Positions 28,367-37,799 of a DNA stretch of 64,000 bases are shown here, in pieces; position 1 is the first letter of the stretch; the number at the start of each line of letters is the position of its first letter. The notes beneath the pieces were generated by a model. The model searched no databases. It was given only the letters and a program-made list of their open reading frames with translations, and was not told the origin of the DNA. The DNA lies in assembly GCF_022347725.1 (NCBI RefSeq), contig NZ_JAKRGB010000001.1, positions 248,001 through 312,000 on the forward strand, in the 5' to 3' direction. Made by a program: the position numbers and the translations under genes. This DNA is from Ruegeria sp. Ofav3-42 (GTDB lineage: Bacteria; Pseudomonadota; Alphaproteobacteria; Rhodobacterales; Rhodobacteraceae).

Positions 28367-28378
28367 GTGGAGGCTATA

Positions 28379-29176
28379 ATGAACGATATGACACGAGTGG
28401 AGAGAACCGTGGACTCCAAAGCTATCAAGATCGCCGCAAAAAAGGTTCAGGTCTATTACGGTGAGACGCACGCCATCAAAGACGTGGACGTTGAGATTGA
28501 AGATAAGACTGTGACGGCCTTTATCGGCCCGTCGGGCTGCGGTAAGTCCACTTTCCTGCGCTGCCTGAACCGGATGAACGACACGATCGACATCTGCCGC
28601 GTCAAGGGCGATATCCTGCTGGACGGCGAAGATATCTATGACAAACGCGTCGACCCGGTTCAGTTGCGCGCCAAGGTTGGAATGGTGTTCCAGAAGCCGA
28701 ACCCGTTCCCCAAATCGATCTATGACAATGTCGCATACGGCCCGCGCATCCACGGCCTTGCCAAGAACAAGGCGGAACTGGATGAGATCGTTGAGAAATC
28801 CCTGCGCCGTGGCGCGATCTGGGATGAGGTCAAAGACCGCCTGGACGCCCCAGGAACCGGCCTGTCAGGTGGTCAACAACAGCGTCTGTGCATTGCGCGG
28901 GCGATTGCGACCGCACCTGAAGTTCTGCTGATGGACGAGCCGTGCTCGGCCCTGGACCCGATTGCGACGGCTCAGGTCGAGGAGCTGATTGACGAGTTGC
29001 GCTCGCGCTATTCGGTGGTGATCGTGACCCACTCGATGCAGCAGGCCGCACGGGTCAGCCAGAAGACGGCATTTTTTCACTTGGGCAATCTGGTTGAATT
29101 TGGCGAAACGGGGCAGATCTTTACCAACCCCGAAGATCCCCGCACGGAAAGCTACATCACCGGCCGTATTGGTTGA
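28379..29176 (+). CDS. pstB: phosphate ABC transporter ATPase PstB
   Basis: 265 residues from the ATG at 28379, which has GTGGAGG 5 bases upstream; an in-frame GTG at 28367 is part of that ribosome site. Walker [10 protein letters not shown], the PstB-type [17 protein letters not shown], signature LSGGQQQRL and Walker [14 protein letters not shown] are all seen. Powers phosphate uptake through PstCA. Confidence 0.96.
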   Translation: MNDMTRVERTVDSKAIKIAAKKVQVYYGETHAIKDVDVEIEDKTVTAFIGPSGCGKSTFLRCLNRMNDTIDICRVKGDILLDGEDIYDKRVDPVQLRAKVGMVFQKPNPFPKSIYDNVAYGPRIHGLAKNKAELDEIVEKSLRRGAIWDEVKDRLDAPGTGLSGGQQQRLCIARAIATAPEVLLMDEPCSALDPIATAQVEELIDELRSRYSVVIVTHSMQQAARVSQKTAFFHLGNLVEFGETGQIFTNPEDPRTESYITGRIG

Positions 29177-29192
29177 GGACAGGTATTTGAAC

Positions 29193-29894
29193 ATGACCGA
29201 ACAACATATTGCATCCGCATTCGACCGCGACCTGGAAGCGGTTCAGGCCCATATTATGAAGATGGGTGGACTGGTCGAAGCCGCGATCATGAATGCCGCG
29301 CGCTCGCTTGAGACCCGCGACGAGGAATTGGCCCAAGAAGTGCGTCAGGGTGACAAGGCCATCGACGCGCTTGAGGACCTGATCAACGAAGAAACAGCGC
29401 GCCTGATCGCGCTGCGTGCGCCTACGGCGAGTGACCTTCGTCTGGTGCTGTCGGTTCTGAAAGTGTCGGCCAACCTGGAACGCATTGGCGACTACTCCAA
29501 AAACATCGCCAAGCGCACCACGGTTCTGGTCAATGCAGGCGAGATCAACGGCAGCGCCGCCGCCTTGCGCCGCATGGCGCGTGAGGTTGAGAGGATGCTG
29601 CGCGACGCTCTGGACGCTTATATCCAGCGTGATGCCGAGCTGGCCGCCGACGTGATCGAACGGGATGAGGAAGTAGACCAGATGTACAACGGTCTGTTCC
29701 GCGAGTTTCTGACCTTCATGGCCGAAGATCCGCGCAACATCTCGTCCTGTATGCACCTGCATTTCATCGCCAAAAACATCGAGCGTATGGGTGACCACGT
29801 GACCGCCATCGCCGAGCAGGTGGTATATCTGGTCACGGGCGAACGCCCGACCGAGGCGCGGCCCAAGGCCGATATCACATCGCAATCCGTATAG
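29193..29894 (+). CDS. phoU: phosphate signalling protein PhoU
   Basis: 233 residues from the ATG at 29193; the longer frame from 29094 runs inside pstB. Two PhoU helical-bundle repeats, each with a metal-binding motif: LERIGDYSKNIAKR and IERMGDHVTAIAEQ. Links PstB activity to PhoR so that the regulon stays off when phosphate is plentiful. 16 bases after pstB, 12 before phoB. Confidence 0.95.
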   Translation: MTEQHIASAFDRDLEAVQAHIMKMGGLVEAAIMNAARSLETRDEELAQEVRQGDKAIDALEDLINEETARLIALRAPTASDLRLVLSVLKVSANLERIGDYSKNIAKRTTVLVNAGEINGSAAALRRMAREVERMLRDALDAYIQRDAELAADVIERDEEVDQMYNGLFREFLTFMAEDPRNISSCMHLHFIAKNIERMGDHVTAIAEQVVYLVTGERPTEARPKADITSQSV

Positions 29895-29906
29895 GAGTAT
29901 TGGGAT

Positions 29907-30596
29907 ATGTCGGCTGATCAACCAACCGTTCTTGTGGTCGAGGACGAACTGGCTCAGCGCGAGGTGCTGGCTTACAACCTCGAAGCAGAAGGCTTTCGGG
30001 TTTCCAAAGCCGCCAGCGGCGACGAAGCATTGTTACTGGTGGATGAAGATAATCCCGACATCATCGTGCTGGACTGGATGATGCCAAACCTCAGCGGGAT
30101 TGAGGTCTGCCGCCGCCTGAAAACACGGCCTGACACACGGGCAATCCCGATCATCATGCTGTCTGCGCGGTCCGAAGAGGTCGACAAGGTGCGTGGCCTG
30201 GAAACCGGAGCGGATGACTACGTGGTCAAACCATACTCGGTCGTCGAGTTGATGGCGCGAGTACGTACGCAGCTACGCCGGGTTCGTCCGGCAACAGTTG
30301 GCATCCGATTGGAATTCGGCGACATCATTCTGGACTCGGAAACCCACAAGGTCAGCCGCAACAGCAAGCCGCTGAAACTGGGTCCGACAGAGTTTCGGCT
30401 GCTGAGCACGTTCATGGAAAAGCCGGGACGCGTCTGGAGCCGCGAGCAATTGCTGGATCGTGTCTGGGGCCGTGATATCTATGTCGATACCAGAACGGTT
30501 GACGTTCACATTGGCCGTCTTCGCAAGGCTCTGACACAGCACGGCGGAGAAGATCCGGTTCGGACAGTTCGTGGTGCCGGTTACGCGCTGGGATAA
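29907..30596 (+). CDS. phoB: phosphate regulon response regulator PhoB
   Basis: 229 residues: receiver domain with acidic pair Glu12/Asp13, phospho-acceptor Asp56 (VLDWMMPN) and the conserved VVKPYS lysine; then a winged-helix OmpR-type domain (EFRLLSTFMEKPGRVWSREQLLDRVW, seen as EFRLL...REQLLDRVWG). Binds the Pho box before pstS, closing the loop. Last gene of the cluster. Confidence 0.95.
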   Translation: MSADQPTVLVVEDELAQREVLAYNLEAEGFRVSKAASGDEALLLVDEDNPDIIVLDWMMPNLSGIEVCRRLKTRPDTRAIPIIMLSARSEEVDKVRGLETGADDYVVKPYSVVELMARVRTQLRRVRPATVGIRLEFGDIILDSETHKVSRNSKPLKLGPTEFRLLSTFMEKPGRVWSREQLLDRVWGRDIYVDTRTVDVHIGRLRKALTQHGGEDPVRTVRGAGYALG

Positions 30597-30721
30597 GCTG
30601 GCGGGGCAGGGCGCGCGTCCTGTTCTATGCGGTTTACTCATGGATCGATGCGAAACTCTGACTGTTTTTTGCCGTACTGGCGAGTTATTTTGCGGCAAAG
30701 CTGACTAAGCGGAGAAGCAAG

Positions 30722-31951
30722 ATGAACGCCCCTGACACAAAACCGACTTTGCGCGCCAAAGATGCACCTGATATGGGCTCGTTCACATGGGACGATCCGT
30801 TTCGCCTTGCGGATCAGCTGACCGAAGATGAGCGTATGATTGCGGCAAGCGCGAATGCATACGCGCAGGAAAAGCTTCAGCCACGGGTTTTGGAAGCCTT
30901 TCAGAAAGAAGAGACCGACCCGGAAATCTTCCGCGAAATGGGTGAAATGGGCCTGTTGGGCACCACGATCCCCGAGGAATATGGCGGTTTGGGCGCAGGT
31001 TATGTGTCCTACGGTCTGGTCGCGCGCGAGGTTGAGCGTGTCGACTCCGGCTATCGCTCGATGATGTCGGTGCAAAGCTCGCTGGTGATGTACCCGATCT
31101 ATGCTTATGGCAGCGAAGAACAGCGCCGGAAATACCTGCCGAAACTGGCCAGCGGTGAATGGATTGGCTGTTTTGGCCTGACAGAACCAGATGCAGGGTC
31201 TGATCCGGCCGGTATGAAAACCCGCGCCGAGAAAATCGACGGTGGCTATCGTCTGACCGGTAGCAAGATGTGGATTTCGAACTCGCCAATTGCGGATGTA
31301 TTCATTGTCTGGGCCAAGTCCGATGCCCATGACGGTAAGATCCGTGGCTTTGTTCTGGATAAAGGCCTCAAAGGTCTGAGCGCGCCCAAAATTCAAAACA
31401 AGATGAGCCTGCGTGCGTCGATCACTGGTGAGATCGTGCTGGACGGCGTCGAAGTGGATGAGGGCGCTTTGCTGCCGCACGTTCAGGGCCTCAAAGGTCC
31501 GTTCGGATGCCTGAACCGTGCGCGCTATGGCATCAGCTGGGGCGTCATGGGCGCCGCAGAGTCCTGCTGGCATGGCGCACGCCAGTACGGTCTGGATCGA
31601 AAGCAGTTCAACAAGCCCTTGGCGCAGACGCAGCTGTTCCAGCGCAAACTGGCAGACATGCAGACTGAGATTGCTTTGGGCCTTCAGGCAAGCCTTCGCG
31701 TTGGTCGTCTGATGGATGAAGCCGAAGCCGCGCCCGAGATGATCTCGATCGTCAAGCGCAACAACTGCGGCAAAGCTTTGGACATCGCACGGATGGCGCG
31801 TGACATGCACGGCGGCAACGGGATCTCGCTGGAATTCCAGGTGATCCGCCACATGGTCAATCTGGAAACCGTGAACACGTATGAAGGTACACACGACGTT
31901 CACGCGCTGATCCTGGGGCGGGCGCAGACCGGGCTGCAGACGTTCTACTAG
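30722..31951 (+). CDS. gcdH: glutaryl-CoA dehydrogenase
   Basis: FAD enzyme that oxidises and decarboxylates glutaryl-CoA to crotonyl-CoA in lysine, tryptophan and aromatic breakdown. 409 residues. The catalytic base is Glu388 in [16 protein letters not shown], and the substrate-binding Arg lies in [15 protein letters not shown], as in human GCDH. Standard acyl-CoA dehydrogenase motifs [14 protein letters not shown] and [10 protein letters not shown] also occur. No electron-transfer partner is adjacent. Confidence 0.93.
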   Translation: MNAPDTKPTLRAKDAPDMGSFTWDDPFRLADQLTEDERMIAASANAYAQEKLQPRVLEAFQKEETDPEIFREMGEMGLLGTTIPEEYGGLGAGYVSYGLVAREVERVDSGYRSMMSVQSSLVMYPIYAYGSEEQRRKYLPKLASGEWIGCFGLTEPDAGSDPAGMKTRAEKIDGGYRLTGSKMWISNSPIADVFIVWAKSDAHDGKIRGFVLDKGLKGLSAPKIQNKMSLRASITGEIVLDGVEVDEGALLPHVQGLKGPFGCLNRARYGISWGVMGAAESCWHGARQYGLDRKQFNKPLAQTQLFQRKLADMQTEIALGLQASLRVGRLMDEAEAAPEMISIVKRNNCGKALDIARMARDMHGGNGISLEFQVIRHMVNLETVNTYEGTHDVHALILGRAQTGLQTFY

Positions 31952-32068
31952 GATATTTCAAATATCGTGTAATCGGTATTATGTAAAAAGAAGACTGTGC
32001 GATTGGGGCTTTTCTCCAATCGCCAGTGCCTTACGATGCATTCCTAAACGCCCTGTCTGGAGTTTTGG

Positions 32069-32836
32069 ATGAAGTTGAATGGTAAGACTGTGATCGTAAC
32101 CGGCGCTGCTAACGGCATTGGCAAAGGTCTCGCGACCCGGTTCGCGCATGAAGGTGCAACCGTCGTATGCGCGGATATCGACACGGACGCTGTGCGCTCT
32201 GTGGCGAAGGAAATCGGCGGTCACGCTGTTCCTTGCGACGTTTCTGACGAAGACAGCATCAAGGCGCTGATTGAATGCGTCGAAGATGAGATCGGCCCGA
32301 TTGATCTGTTTTGTGCAAATGCTGGTATTCTAACACTTGGCGGTCTCGACGTTCCGGATGAAGATTGGGACCGTATTTGGAAGATCAACGTCATGTCCCA
32401 TGTCTGGACAGCGCGGCATCTGGTTCAACGAATGATCGCACGCGGTGGCGGCTACATTATGACGACGGCCTCGGCCGCTGGATTGCTCAACCAACCTGGC
32501 GCTGCACCATATGGGGTTTCAAAGCACGCTGCCGTTGGTTTCGCTGAATGGCTTTCGCTGACGTATGGGCACAAAGGCCTGCGCGTGTCCATTCTGTGTC
32601 CACAAGCGGTCCGATCTGAAATGACGCGAGGCTTTGAGGACTCGGTCGCGTCGATAGACGGAATGCTGGAACCTGAGGACGTCGCACAAGCCTGTGTCGA
32701 AGCCATTGAGGCAGAACAGTTCCTGGTGCTGCCACATCCACAGGTGTTGGATTATATGAGGCACAAAGCTGGTGATTATGACCGTTGGTTGGGCGGAATG
32801 AGGAAGTTAAATCAACAGTTTGTCGAAGGTGACTAA
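32069..32836 (+). CDS. SDR-family oxidoreductase
   Basis: 255-residue classical short-chain dehydrogenase. Cofactor motif TGAANGIG (residues 10-17), CANAGIL, and catalytic Tyr and Lys in YGVSKHA. Asp in VVCADIDTD after the second strand suggests NAD(H) preference. Substrate unknown; a role in acyl-CoA or alcohol oxidation is inferred from gcdH before and the thioesterase after. Its stop overlaps the convergent tesB stop by 4 bases. Confidence 0.85.
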   Translation: MKLNGKTVIVTGAANGIGKGLATRFAHEGATVVCADIDTDAVRSVAKEIGGHAVPCDVSDEDSIKALIECVEDEIGPIDLFCANAGILTLGGLDVPDEDWDRIWKINVMSHVWTARHLVQRMIARGGGYIMTTASAAGLLNQPGAAPYGVSKHAAVGFAEWLSLTYGHKGLRVSILCPQAVRSEMTRGFEDSVASIDGMLEPEDVAQACVEAIEAEQFLVLPHPQVLDYMRHKAGDYDRWLGGMRKLNQQFVEGD

Positions 32837-33702
32837 GGCTTTTTCTGCGCCTTGCGCATCAGACCTTCCTGTGTGACCGATGCCACCAGAGTGCCGTCTT
32901 GTGAGTAAATGGACCCTCGGTTGAAGTTGCGCCCTCGCCCGGTCCATGGTGAATCCATCGAATACAGATGCCAGTTCTCGAAGTGGATCGGAGCATGAAA
33001 CCACATCGCGTGATCCAGGCTGGCGGCATTAACTTCGCCGGTAAACCAGCTCAGCCCGTGCGGGCGCATACCGGAACCCATGAGATACAAATCCGAAGCG
33101 TAAGTCAGCAGTAGTTGCTGAGTGGCTGCATCAGCGCCTGCAGCGCCGGGCATACGGAACCAGACCTGGTTTCGGTCATCCGATTTTTCTGGAGTAAACG
33201 GGTCCAGGTGGCTGGCTTCGCGAACCTCGATTGGACGCTCGCGAGCCAACTCACCGCGTAGTTTCTCGGGCACCAGATGCAGGTATTTCTGGCGCAGTTC
33301 CGTGCGCGACGGATAGCTTTCGGGCGGCTCTGTTTGAGGCATCTTGTGGTGATGTTCCCATCCCTCATCGAGAATATGAAACGAGGCCGACATGTTTAGG
33401 ATTTGCTTGCCATGCTGAATCGCAACCACGCGCCGCGTGGTGAAAGAACCTCCATCCCGAGCTCTATCAACTTGATAAATCACAGGAATAGACGGGTCAC
33501 CGGGGCGAATAAAGTAAGCGTGCAGAGAATGACACAGCCGATCGTCGACGGTTCGGTACGCCGCAGCGAGCGCCTGAGAGACGACTTGTCCGCCAAAAAT
33601 CCGGGTTGGCGTTTCTCCACCTGACCCTGTGCCCCGGAACAAATCAACTTCAAGCCTTTCGAGATTCAAAAGGTCAAGAAGGACACGTTCAGCTTCGGTC
33701 AT
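32833..33702 (-). CDS. tesB: acyl-CoA thioesterase II
   Basis: 289 residues with two hot-dog folds. The N-terminal half has GRIFGGQVVSQALAAAYRT-type sequence (seen as RIFGGQVVSQAL) and SLHAYFIRPGDP; the C-terminal half has ASLDHAMWFHAP, containing the catalytic Asp, and GRGRNFNRGSIYSQDG. Hydrolyses medium and long acyl-CoAs. Confidence 0.93.
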   Translation of the reverse strand: MTEAERVLLDLLNLERLEVDLFRGTGSGGETPTRIFGGQVVSQALAAAYRTVDDRLCHSLHAYFIRPGDPSIPVIYQVDRARDGGSFTTRRVVAIQHGKQILNMSASFHILDEGWEHHHKMPQTEPPESYPSRTELRQKYLHLVPEKLRGELARERPIEVREASHLDPFTPEKSDDRNQVWFRMPGAAGADAATQQLLLTYASDLYLMGSGMRPHGLSWFTGEVNAASLDHAMWFHAPIHFENWHLYSMDSPWTGRGRNFNRGSIYSQDGTLVASVTQEGLMRKAQKKP

Positions 33703-33749
33703 GATTGTTGCTCCGATTATTCAGGCTAGGCGTATCAGTGCCGCGCAGG

Positions 33750-34979
33750 TCATTCAATCAAGGCACCCAGGACAAGCGCCTTTAATTCGGCACGTGACGG
33801 GTAAGAACTGGACGGAGACAATTGAGTGAAAAACACAGCGCTCAGATCGTTGCTGCGGTCAATCCAGAAGAACGTCGACGCCATGCCGCCCCAGCTGAAA
33901 TCGCCCAGCGAACCGGGTGTTCGGGTTCGGCCAGGGTTCACGACCACCGAGCCAGCCAGACCAAAGCCCATGCCTTCCATCGGCTGTTCCGCAAAGCTTT
34001 GCGAGCCCATTGAGGCAATGTCGCCGGGCAAATGATTGTGCATCATGAAGTCTATCGTCTTGGGGCCTAACAACCGATTTCCGTTCCCCTGCCCCCGGTT
34101 CCGCATCATTTCGACAAACTTCGAATAGTCGTCAATCGTACTGACCAAGCCTCCGCCACCAGAGAATGTTGTGGTGTTTTCAAACGGAGACTCGCCCGCT
34201 TGATCCGTTAACCGCAGGGTATCCGCGCCCCTTTCGGCCGAGTTCAGCGCCATGGCATCGCCGGCAAGCGGCGTATACAGGGATGCAAACCGATCCCCTG
34301 CCCCTTTGGGTACCGAGAACCCGGTTTCGAGCATCCCTAGCGGCTCAAATATCTCCTGAGTAAAAAACTGATCAAGTGGACGACCCGAAACCACCTCGAC
34401 CACACGACCCAGCACATCCGTGGAAACTGAATATTCCCAACGAGTTCCCGGTTGAAACGCCAGTGGTAATTTCGCGAGCACGCTGATCCGGTCTTTCAGA
34501 AGGCCCTGATCCGGACCAAAGATCAGGTTCTGCGCATCCATTGCCGACGGCAGAATGCCCGGATTGAACGGATAGCTGAAGCCGCCCGTATGCGTCAGCA
34601 ATTGATGCAATGTCGGCGTCGGAGCATCCTCGGTCTGATCCAGACGTTCCGCGCCGGGGATCAGGGACTTCATCGACGCGAACTCGGGAATGAAGTCCGA
34701 TATTGGGGCGTCGAGGTGAAACAGACCACGCTCGGCCAACATCATCACCGCAACCGAGGTGATGGGTTTGGTCATCGAATAGATGCGCGCAATCGTGTCC
34801 CTTTGAAATGGCAGCCCTTTCTCGACACTTCTGAGGCCACACGCATGAAAAAACGCCTCGGATCCGCGATTTCTTAGCAATAGCGAACTGCCAGCGTATT
34901 TCCGTTGGTCGACATATCGCTGCATCCAGCCGCTGATGCGGTTCAGTCGAGCGGGATCAAGGGCCATTTGGCTGCACAT
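33750..34979 (-). CDS. serine hydrolase of the class C beta-lactamase fold (family VIII esterase type)
   Basis: 409 residues from the ATG at 34979, chosen for AAGGAG 11 bases upstream; another ATG at 34967 is possible. The SxxK motif is SMTK, the YxN-equivalent Tyr is in YSVSTDVLG, and LLTHTGG is typical of EstB-like enzymes. No signal peptide, so likely cytoplasmic. Probably an esterase rather than a true beta-lactamase; substrate unknown. Confidence 0.85.
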   Translation of the reverse strand: MCSQMALDPARLNRISGWMQRYVDQRKYAGSSLLLRNRGSEAFFHACGLRSVEKGLPFQRDTIARIYSMTKPITSVAVMMLAERGLFHLDAPISDFIPEFASMKSLIPGAERLDQTEDAPTPTLHQLLTHTGGFSYPFNPGILPSAMDAQNLIFGPDQGLLKDRISVLAKLPLAFQPGTRWEYSVSTDVLGRVVEVVSGRPLDQFFTQEIFEPLGMLETGFSVPKGAGDRFASLYTPLAGDAMALNSAERGADTLRLTDQAGESPFENTTTFSGGGGLVSTIDDYSKFVEMMRNRGQGNGNRLLGPKTIDFMMHNHLPGDIASMGSQSFAEQPMEGMGFGLAGSVVVNPGRTRTPGSLGDFSWGGMASTFFWIDRSNDLSAVFFTQLSPSSSYPSRAELKALVLGALIE

Positions 34980-35176
34980 GGATATCAGGTCTCCTTGGGG
35001 CGTGACACTGATCTTGACGGGTGACACACTGAATTGACAGGGGAATTCGCGTTTTTTTGCCTTTGGGTTCACTGCAACGCTGCGTCTCTCTAGTTCCACC
35101 TGTTACACTGAATGGGTTACAGATTCGCCTTGTGTCGCAGAGTGCATTTCATTGATCGCCGCATCGGAGTTAGACC

Positions 35177-35785
35177 ATGACGCAGTCCATAGATTTCGTT
35201 TTCGATTTCTGCAGCCCTAATGCCTTTCTGGCTCATAAGGTATTGCCCCAGTTGGCCGAGCGTGATGGTGCTCAGTTGAACTATATGCCTGTATTACTGT
35301 CCACGGTGTTCAAGGCGACGAACAATCAAAGCCCGTTTCAGGCGTTCTCGGAAAACCGCCAGAAAACAGCGTATCTGACTCATGACCTTCATCGATTTGC
35401 CCGTAGACGCGGGTTGAGTTTTCACATGAGCCCGCATTTCCCGATCAACACGAAATTCGCAATGCGGGGCGCAATATTTGCGTCAGGAAAATCATGGGAG
35501 ACCAAATATATAGACGCTGTTTTTGATGCAATTTGGGTGCATGGTCAAAAAGTGGATGAGCTAAGCGTTTTGATGGACATTTTACAGGAACACGGACTTC
35601 CGGCACGAAAACTGCGTGAGGCAATGACCGGGGCGGATGTAAAGCAGCGGCTTAAGGAGCAATCCAAAGCCGCTGTGAAACGCGGGGTATTCGGGGTGCC
35701 CACAATGTTTGCCGGGGCCGAGATGTTCTTTGGCAAAAACAGCCTCGGCAACTTGGAGCTGGAGCTTGCTCAGTCTGTGGAATGA
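35177..35785 (+). CDS. 2-hydroxychromene-2-carboxylate isomerase family protein
   Basis: 202 residues, DsbA-like kappa-class GST fold. The catalytic serine position is in FDFCSPNAFLAHKVL and the cis-Pro loop is GVFGVPTMF. The namesake uses glutathione in naphthalene breakdown, but many roseobacter copies have no known substrate. Its neighbours handle acyl-CoA, which fits a general isomerase or GST role. Confidence 0.85.
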   Translation: MTQSIDFVFDFCSPNAFLAHKVLPQLAERDGAQLNYMPVLLSTVFKATNNQSPFQAFSENRQKTAYLTHDLHRFARRRGLSFHMSPHFPINTKFAMRGAIFASGKSWETKYIDAVFDAIWVHGQKVDELSVLMDILQEHGLPARKLREAMTGADVKQRLKEQSKAAVKRGVFGVPTMFAGAEMFFGKNSLGNLELELAQSVE

Positions 35786-35797
35786 TAGCCGCCTGAC

Positions 35798-36823
35798 CTA
35801 TTGCTCAAGCGCAGCAAGGCCATGCTTTGCGAATACCGGGACGTAGGCTCCGAACACCTGCGCGCGCTTGGGATCTGACGCATTTCCGTCCAGCGCGCGT
35901 TTATAAACGCCTTGGAGGATGCCTGCCATTCGGAAAAAGTTGAAGGCCAGGTAAAAGCCGAAATCCTGGATCCCCGGCAGCCCCCGGCGCTGACAGTAAT
36001 GTTCGATAAACTCCTGATCTGATGGCAATCCGAGCGCCTTGCGGTCGACACCGGCCAGTCCGCGCCCCTCTTTGCCGGGTGGTAGCTGCCATTGCATGAT
36101 GACCGCGGCCAGATCCGCATAGGGGTGTCCGATGGTCGACAACTCCCAGTCCAGAACGCCGATGCAACGTGTGCCGTCATTCTGGAACATCAAATTGTCG
36201 ATGCGATAGTCACCATGCACCAGCGTCCGTTGCCCGTCGTCCTTCGGGATCGACGTTTCTAGCGCCGAAATCAGAGTGTCCATTTCGGCAATCGTCGTGG
36301 TTTCTGAGGCTCGGTACTGCTTGGTCCACCGTGCAATCTGACGTTCAAAGTAGTTACCTGGCGGGCCGTAATCAGACAACCCGACCGCATCGACGTCGAC
36401 CTCATGCAGATCGGCCAGCACTCGGTTCATTTCGTCGAACACGCCCGAGCGGGTTTCGTTATTGATCCCATCCATTGTGGGTTCCAAAAACACGCGCCCC
36501 TGTAAGCGTTCCATGATATAAAACGCGGACCCAATGACGTTGTCGTCCTCGCACAACAGCATCATGCGAGGAACCGGTACCGCGCTTTCGGCCAGTGCCT
36601 TTTGGACCCGAAACTCCCGCTCTACCGCATGGGCCGATTTCAGCAGAATGCCAGGAGGCTTGCGACGCAGCACATATGTATTGGGCGGAGTGCGCAGTTC
36701 GAACGTTGGGTTGGATTGACCAATGGCGAACTTCGTCGCCTCTGGCGGTCCTTGGTAGCCGTCGAGATTTGCGCTCAGATAGGTATCGAGACTTGTCAGA
36801 TCGAGTTTTGATTTATCCTTCAT
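35798..36823 (-). CDS. aminoglycoside phosphotransferase-like kinase (ACAD10/11-associated type)
   Basis: 341-residue kinase-fold protein. The catalytic loop is LVHGDYRIDNLMF and the metal motif is VLDWELSTIGHPYADLA. These match the APH-family proteins encoded beside acyl-CoA dehydrogenases, which are fused to the dehydrogenase in ACAD10 and ACAD11. Likely phosphorylates a 4-hydroxyacyl-CoA or similar hydroxy compound; true aminoglycoside resistance is unlikely. Followed in the same direction by nothing; the SDR gene lies 23 bases upstream. Confidence 0.85.
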   Translation of the reverse strand: MKDKSKLDLTSLDTYLSANLDGYQGPPEATKFAIGQSNPTFELRTPPNTYVLRRKPPGILLKSAHAVEREFRVQKALAESAVPVPRMMLLCEDDNVIGSAFYIMERLQGRVFLEPTMDGINNETRSGVFDEMNRVLADLHEVDVDAVGLSDYGPPGNYFERQIARWTKQYRASETTTIAEMDTLISALETSIPKDDGQRTLVHGDYRIDNLMFQNDGTRCIGVLDWELSTIGHPYADLAAVIMQWQLPPGKEGRGLAGVDRKALGLPSDQEFIEHYCQRRGLPGIQDFGFYLAFNFFRMAGILQGVYKRALDGNASDPKRAQVFGAYVPVFAKHGLAALEQ

Positions 36824-36846
36824 TGCAGATACTTAAGCCCCGCCTT

Positions 36847-37665
36847 TTACAGTGCTTCGGCAAAGATGTTGCCGGCCGTTACAATGTTGATGCCACCAGA
36901 GACCGGGATGACGGCCCCGGTTACGTAGCTGCCGCCACGGCCACACAGAAACAGCATGCATCCGGCGATATCTTCGTCGCGCCCGACGCGCCCCAGCGGC
37001 ACCGATTTACCAACTTTGTCACGGGTGCCTTCGTCGGCCGTTGCGAAGGCCGTCATGCGCGACACAAAAGGTCCCGGTGCCAATGCATTGACAGTGACGT
37101 GATATGGGGAAAGCTCCTTGGCCAGAATTTTGGTCAGGTGCAGCACGGCGGCTTTCGATGCGGAATAGCTGTAGGCGCCATCACCCATGGGAACTTCGCC
37201 CATAACCGAACCCACATTGACCACGCGTGCCGGGTCATCGGAGGTGCCGGACTTCATCAGCATCGGCAACAGTCTCTGCGTCAGTTCAAACAACCCGGCG
37301 ACATTGACAGACATGATCTTGTCCCACGCGTGATAGGGAAACTGCCCCATCGGCGCGCCCCAGGATATCCCGGCGTTGTTCATTAATATATCAAGCTGTT
37401 CGGTGCGCTTTTTGATCTCGTCAACCATTGCCTGAACACCGTCTTCGGTGCCGACATCGCCGCTGAAGCCCTCTGCGCTGCCGGGTGCGTCAAGGGCATT
37501 CAACTCGGCCGCCACGGCCTCACAGGCATCACCCTTGCGCGATGCGATCAATACGCGCGCCCCTGCCCTTACCAGCGCCTCGGCTGCCATCCGGCCAATT
37601 CCGGTTGCACCGCCGGTCACTAGTGCGGTTTTGCCCTGCAGAGAAAAAAGCGATTCAGGGGTCAT
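36847..37665 (-). CDS. SDR-family oxidoreductase
   Basis: 272 residues from the ATG at 37665 with GAGGAGCAG before it. Cofactor motif TGGATGIG, NNAGISWG, and catalytic YSASKAAV. An Arg in VLIASRKGD after the second strand suggests NADP(H). It is transcribed towards the phosphotransferase gene with 23 bases between, so the two are probably one operon for hydroxy- or oxo-acid conversion. Confidence 0.87.
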   Translation of the reverse strand: MTPESLFSLQGKTALVTGGATGIGRMAAEALVRAGARVLIASRKGDACEAVAAELNALDAPGSAEGFSGDVGTEDGVQAMVDEIKKRTEQLDILMNNAGISWGAPMGQFPYHAWDKIMSVNVAGLFELTQRLLPMLMKSGTSDDPARVVNVGSVMGEVPMGDGAYSYSASKAAVLHLTKILAKELSPYHVTVNALAPGPFVSRMTAFATADEGTRDKVGKSVPLGRVGRDEDIAGCMLFLCGRGGSYVTGAVIPVSGGINIVTAGNIFAEAL

Positions 37666-37799
37666 GGTCTGCTCCTCGGTTTTGTGTTTTGACACGTGCG
37701 ACGATCTTGGGCGAGGCTTACACCCCGCTGAATTCTTGACAACATCCGCCACTGCGCCAAAGTTCCTCCTAACCAAATAACAAGGACAACAGGGCCAAT

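Noticed and set aside
30638..31903. Minus-strand frame of 421 codons
   Set aside because: Antisense to gcdH, with no recognisable domains.
33750..34979. Antibiotic resistance beta-lactamase
   Set aside because: Motifs and lack of a signal peptide fit an EstB-like esterase better than a periplasmic beta-lactamase.
35798..36823. Aminoglycoside resistance kinase
   Set aside because: The fold is shared, but the neighbours and sequence pattern point to the acyl-CoA-associated branch.
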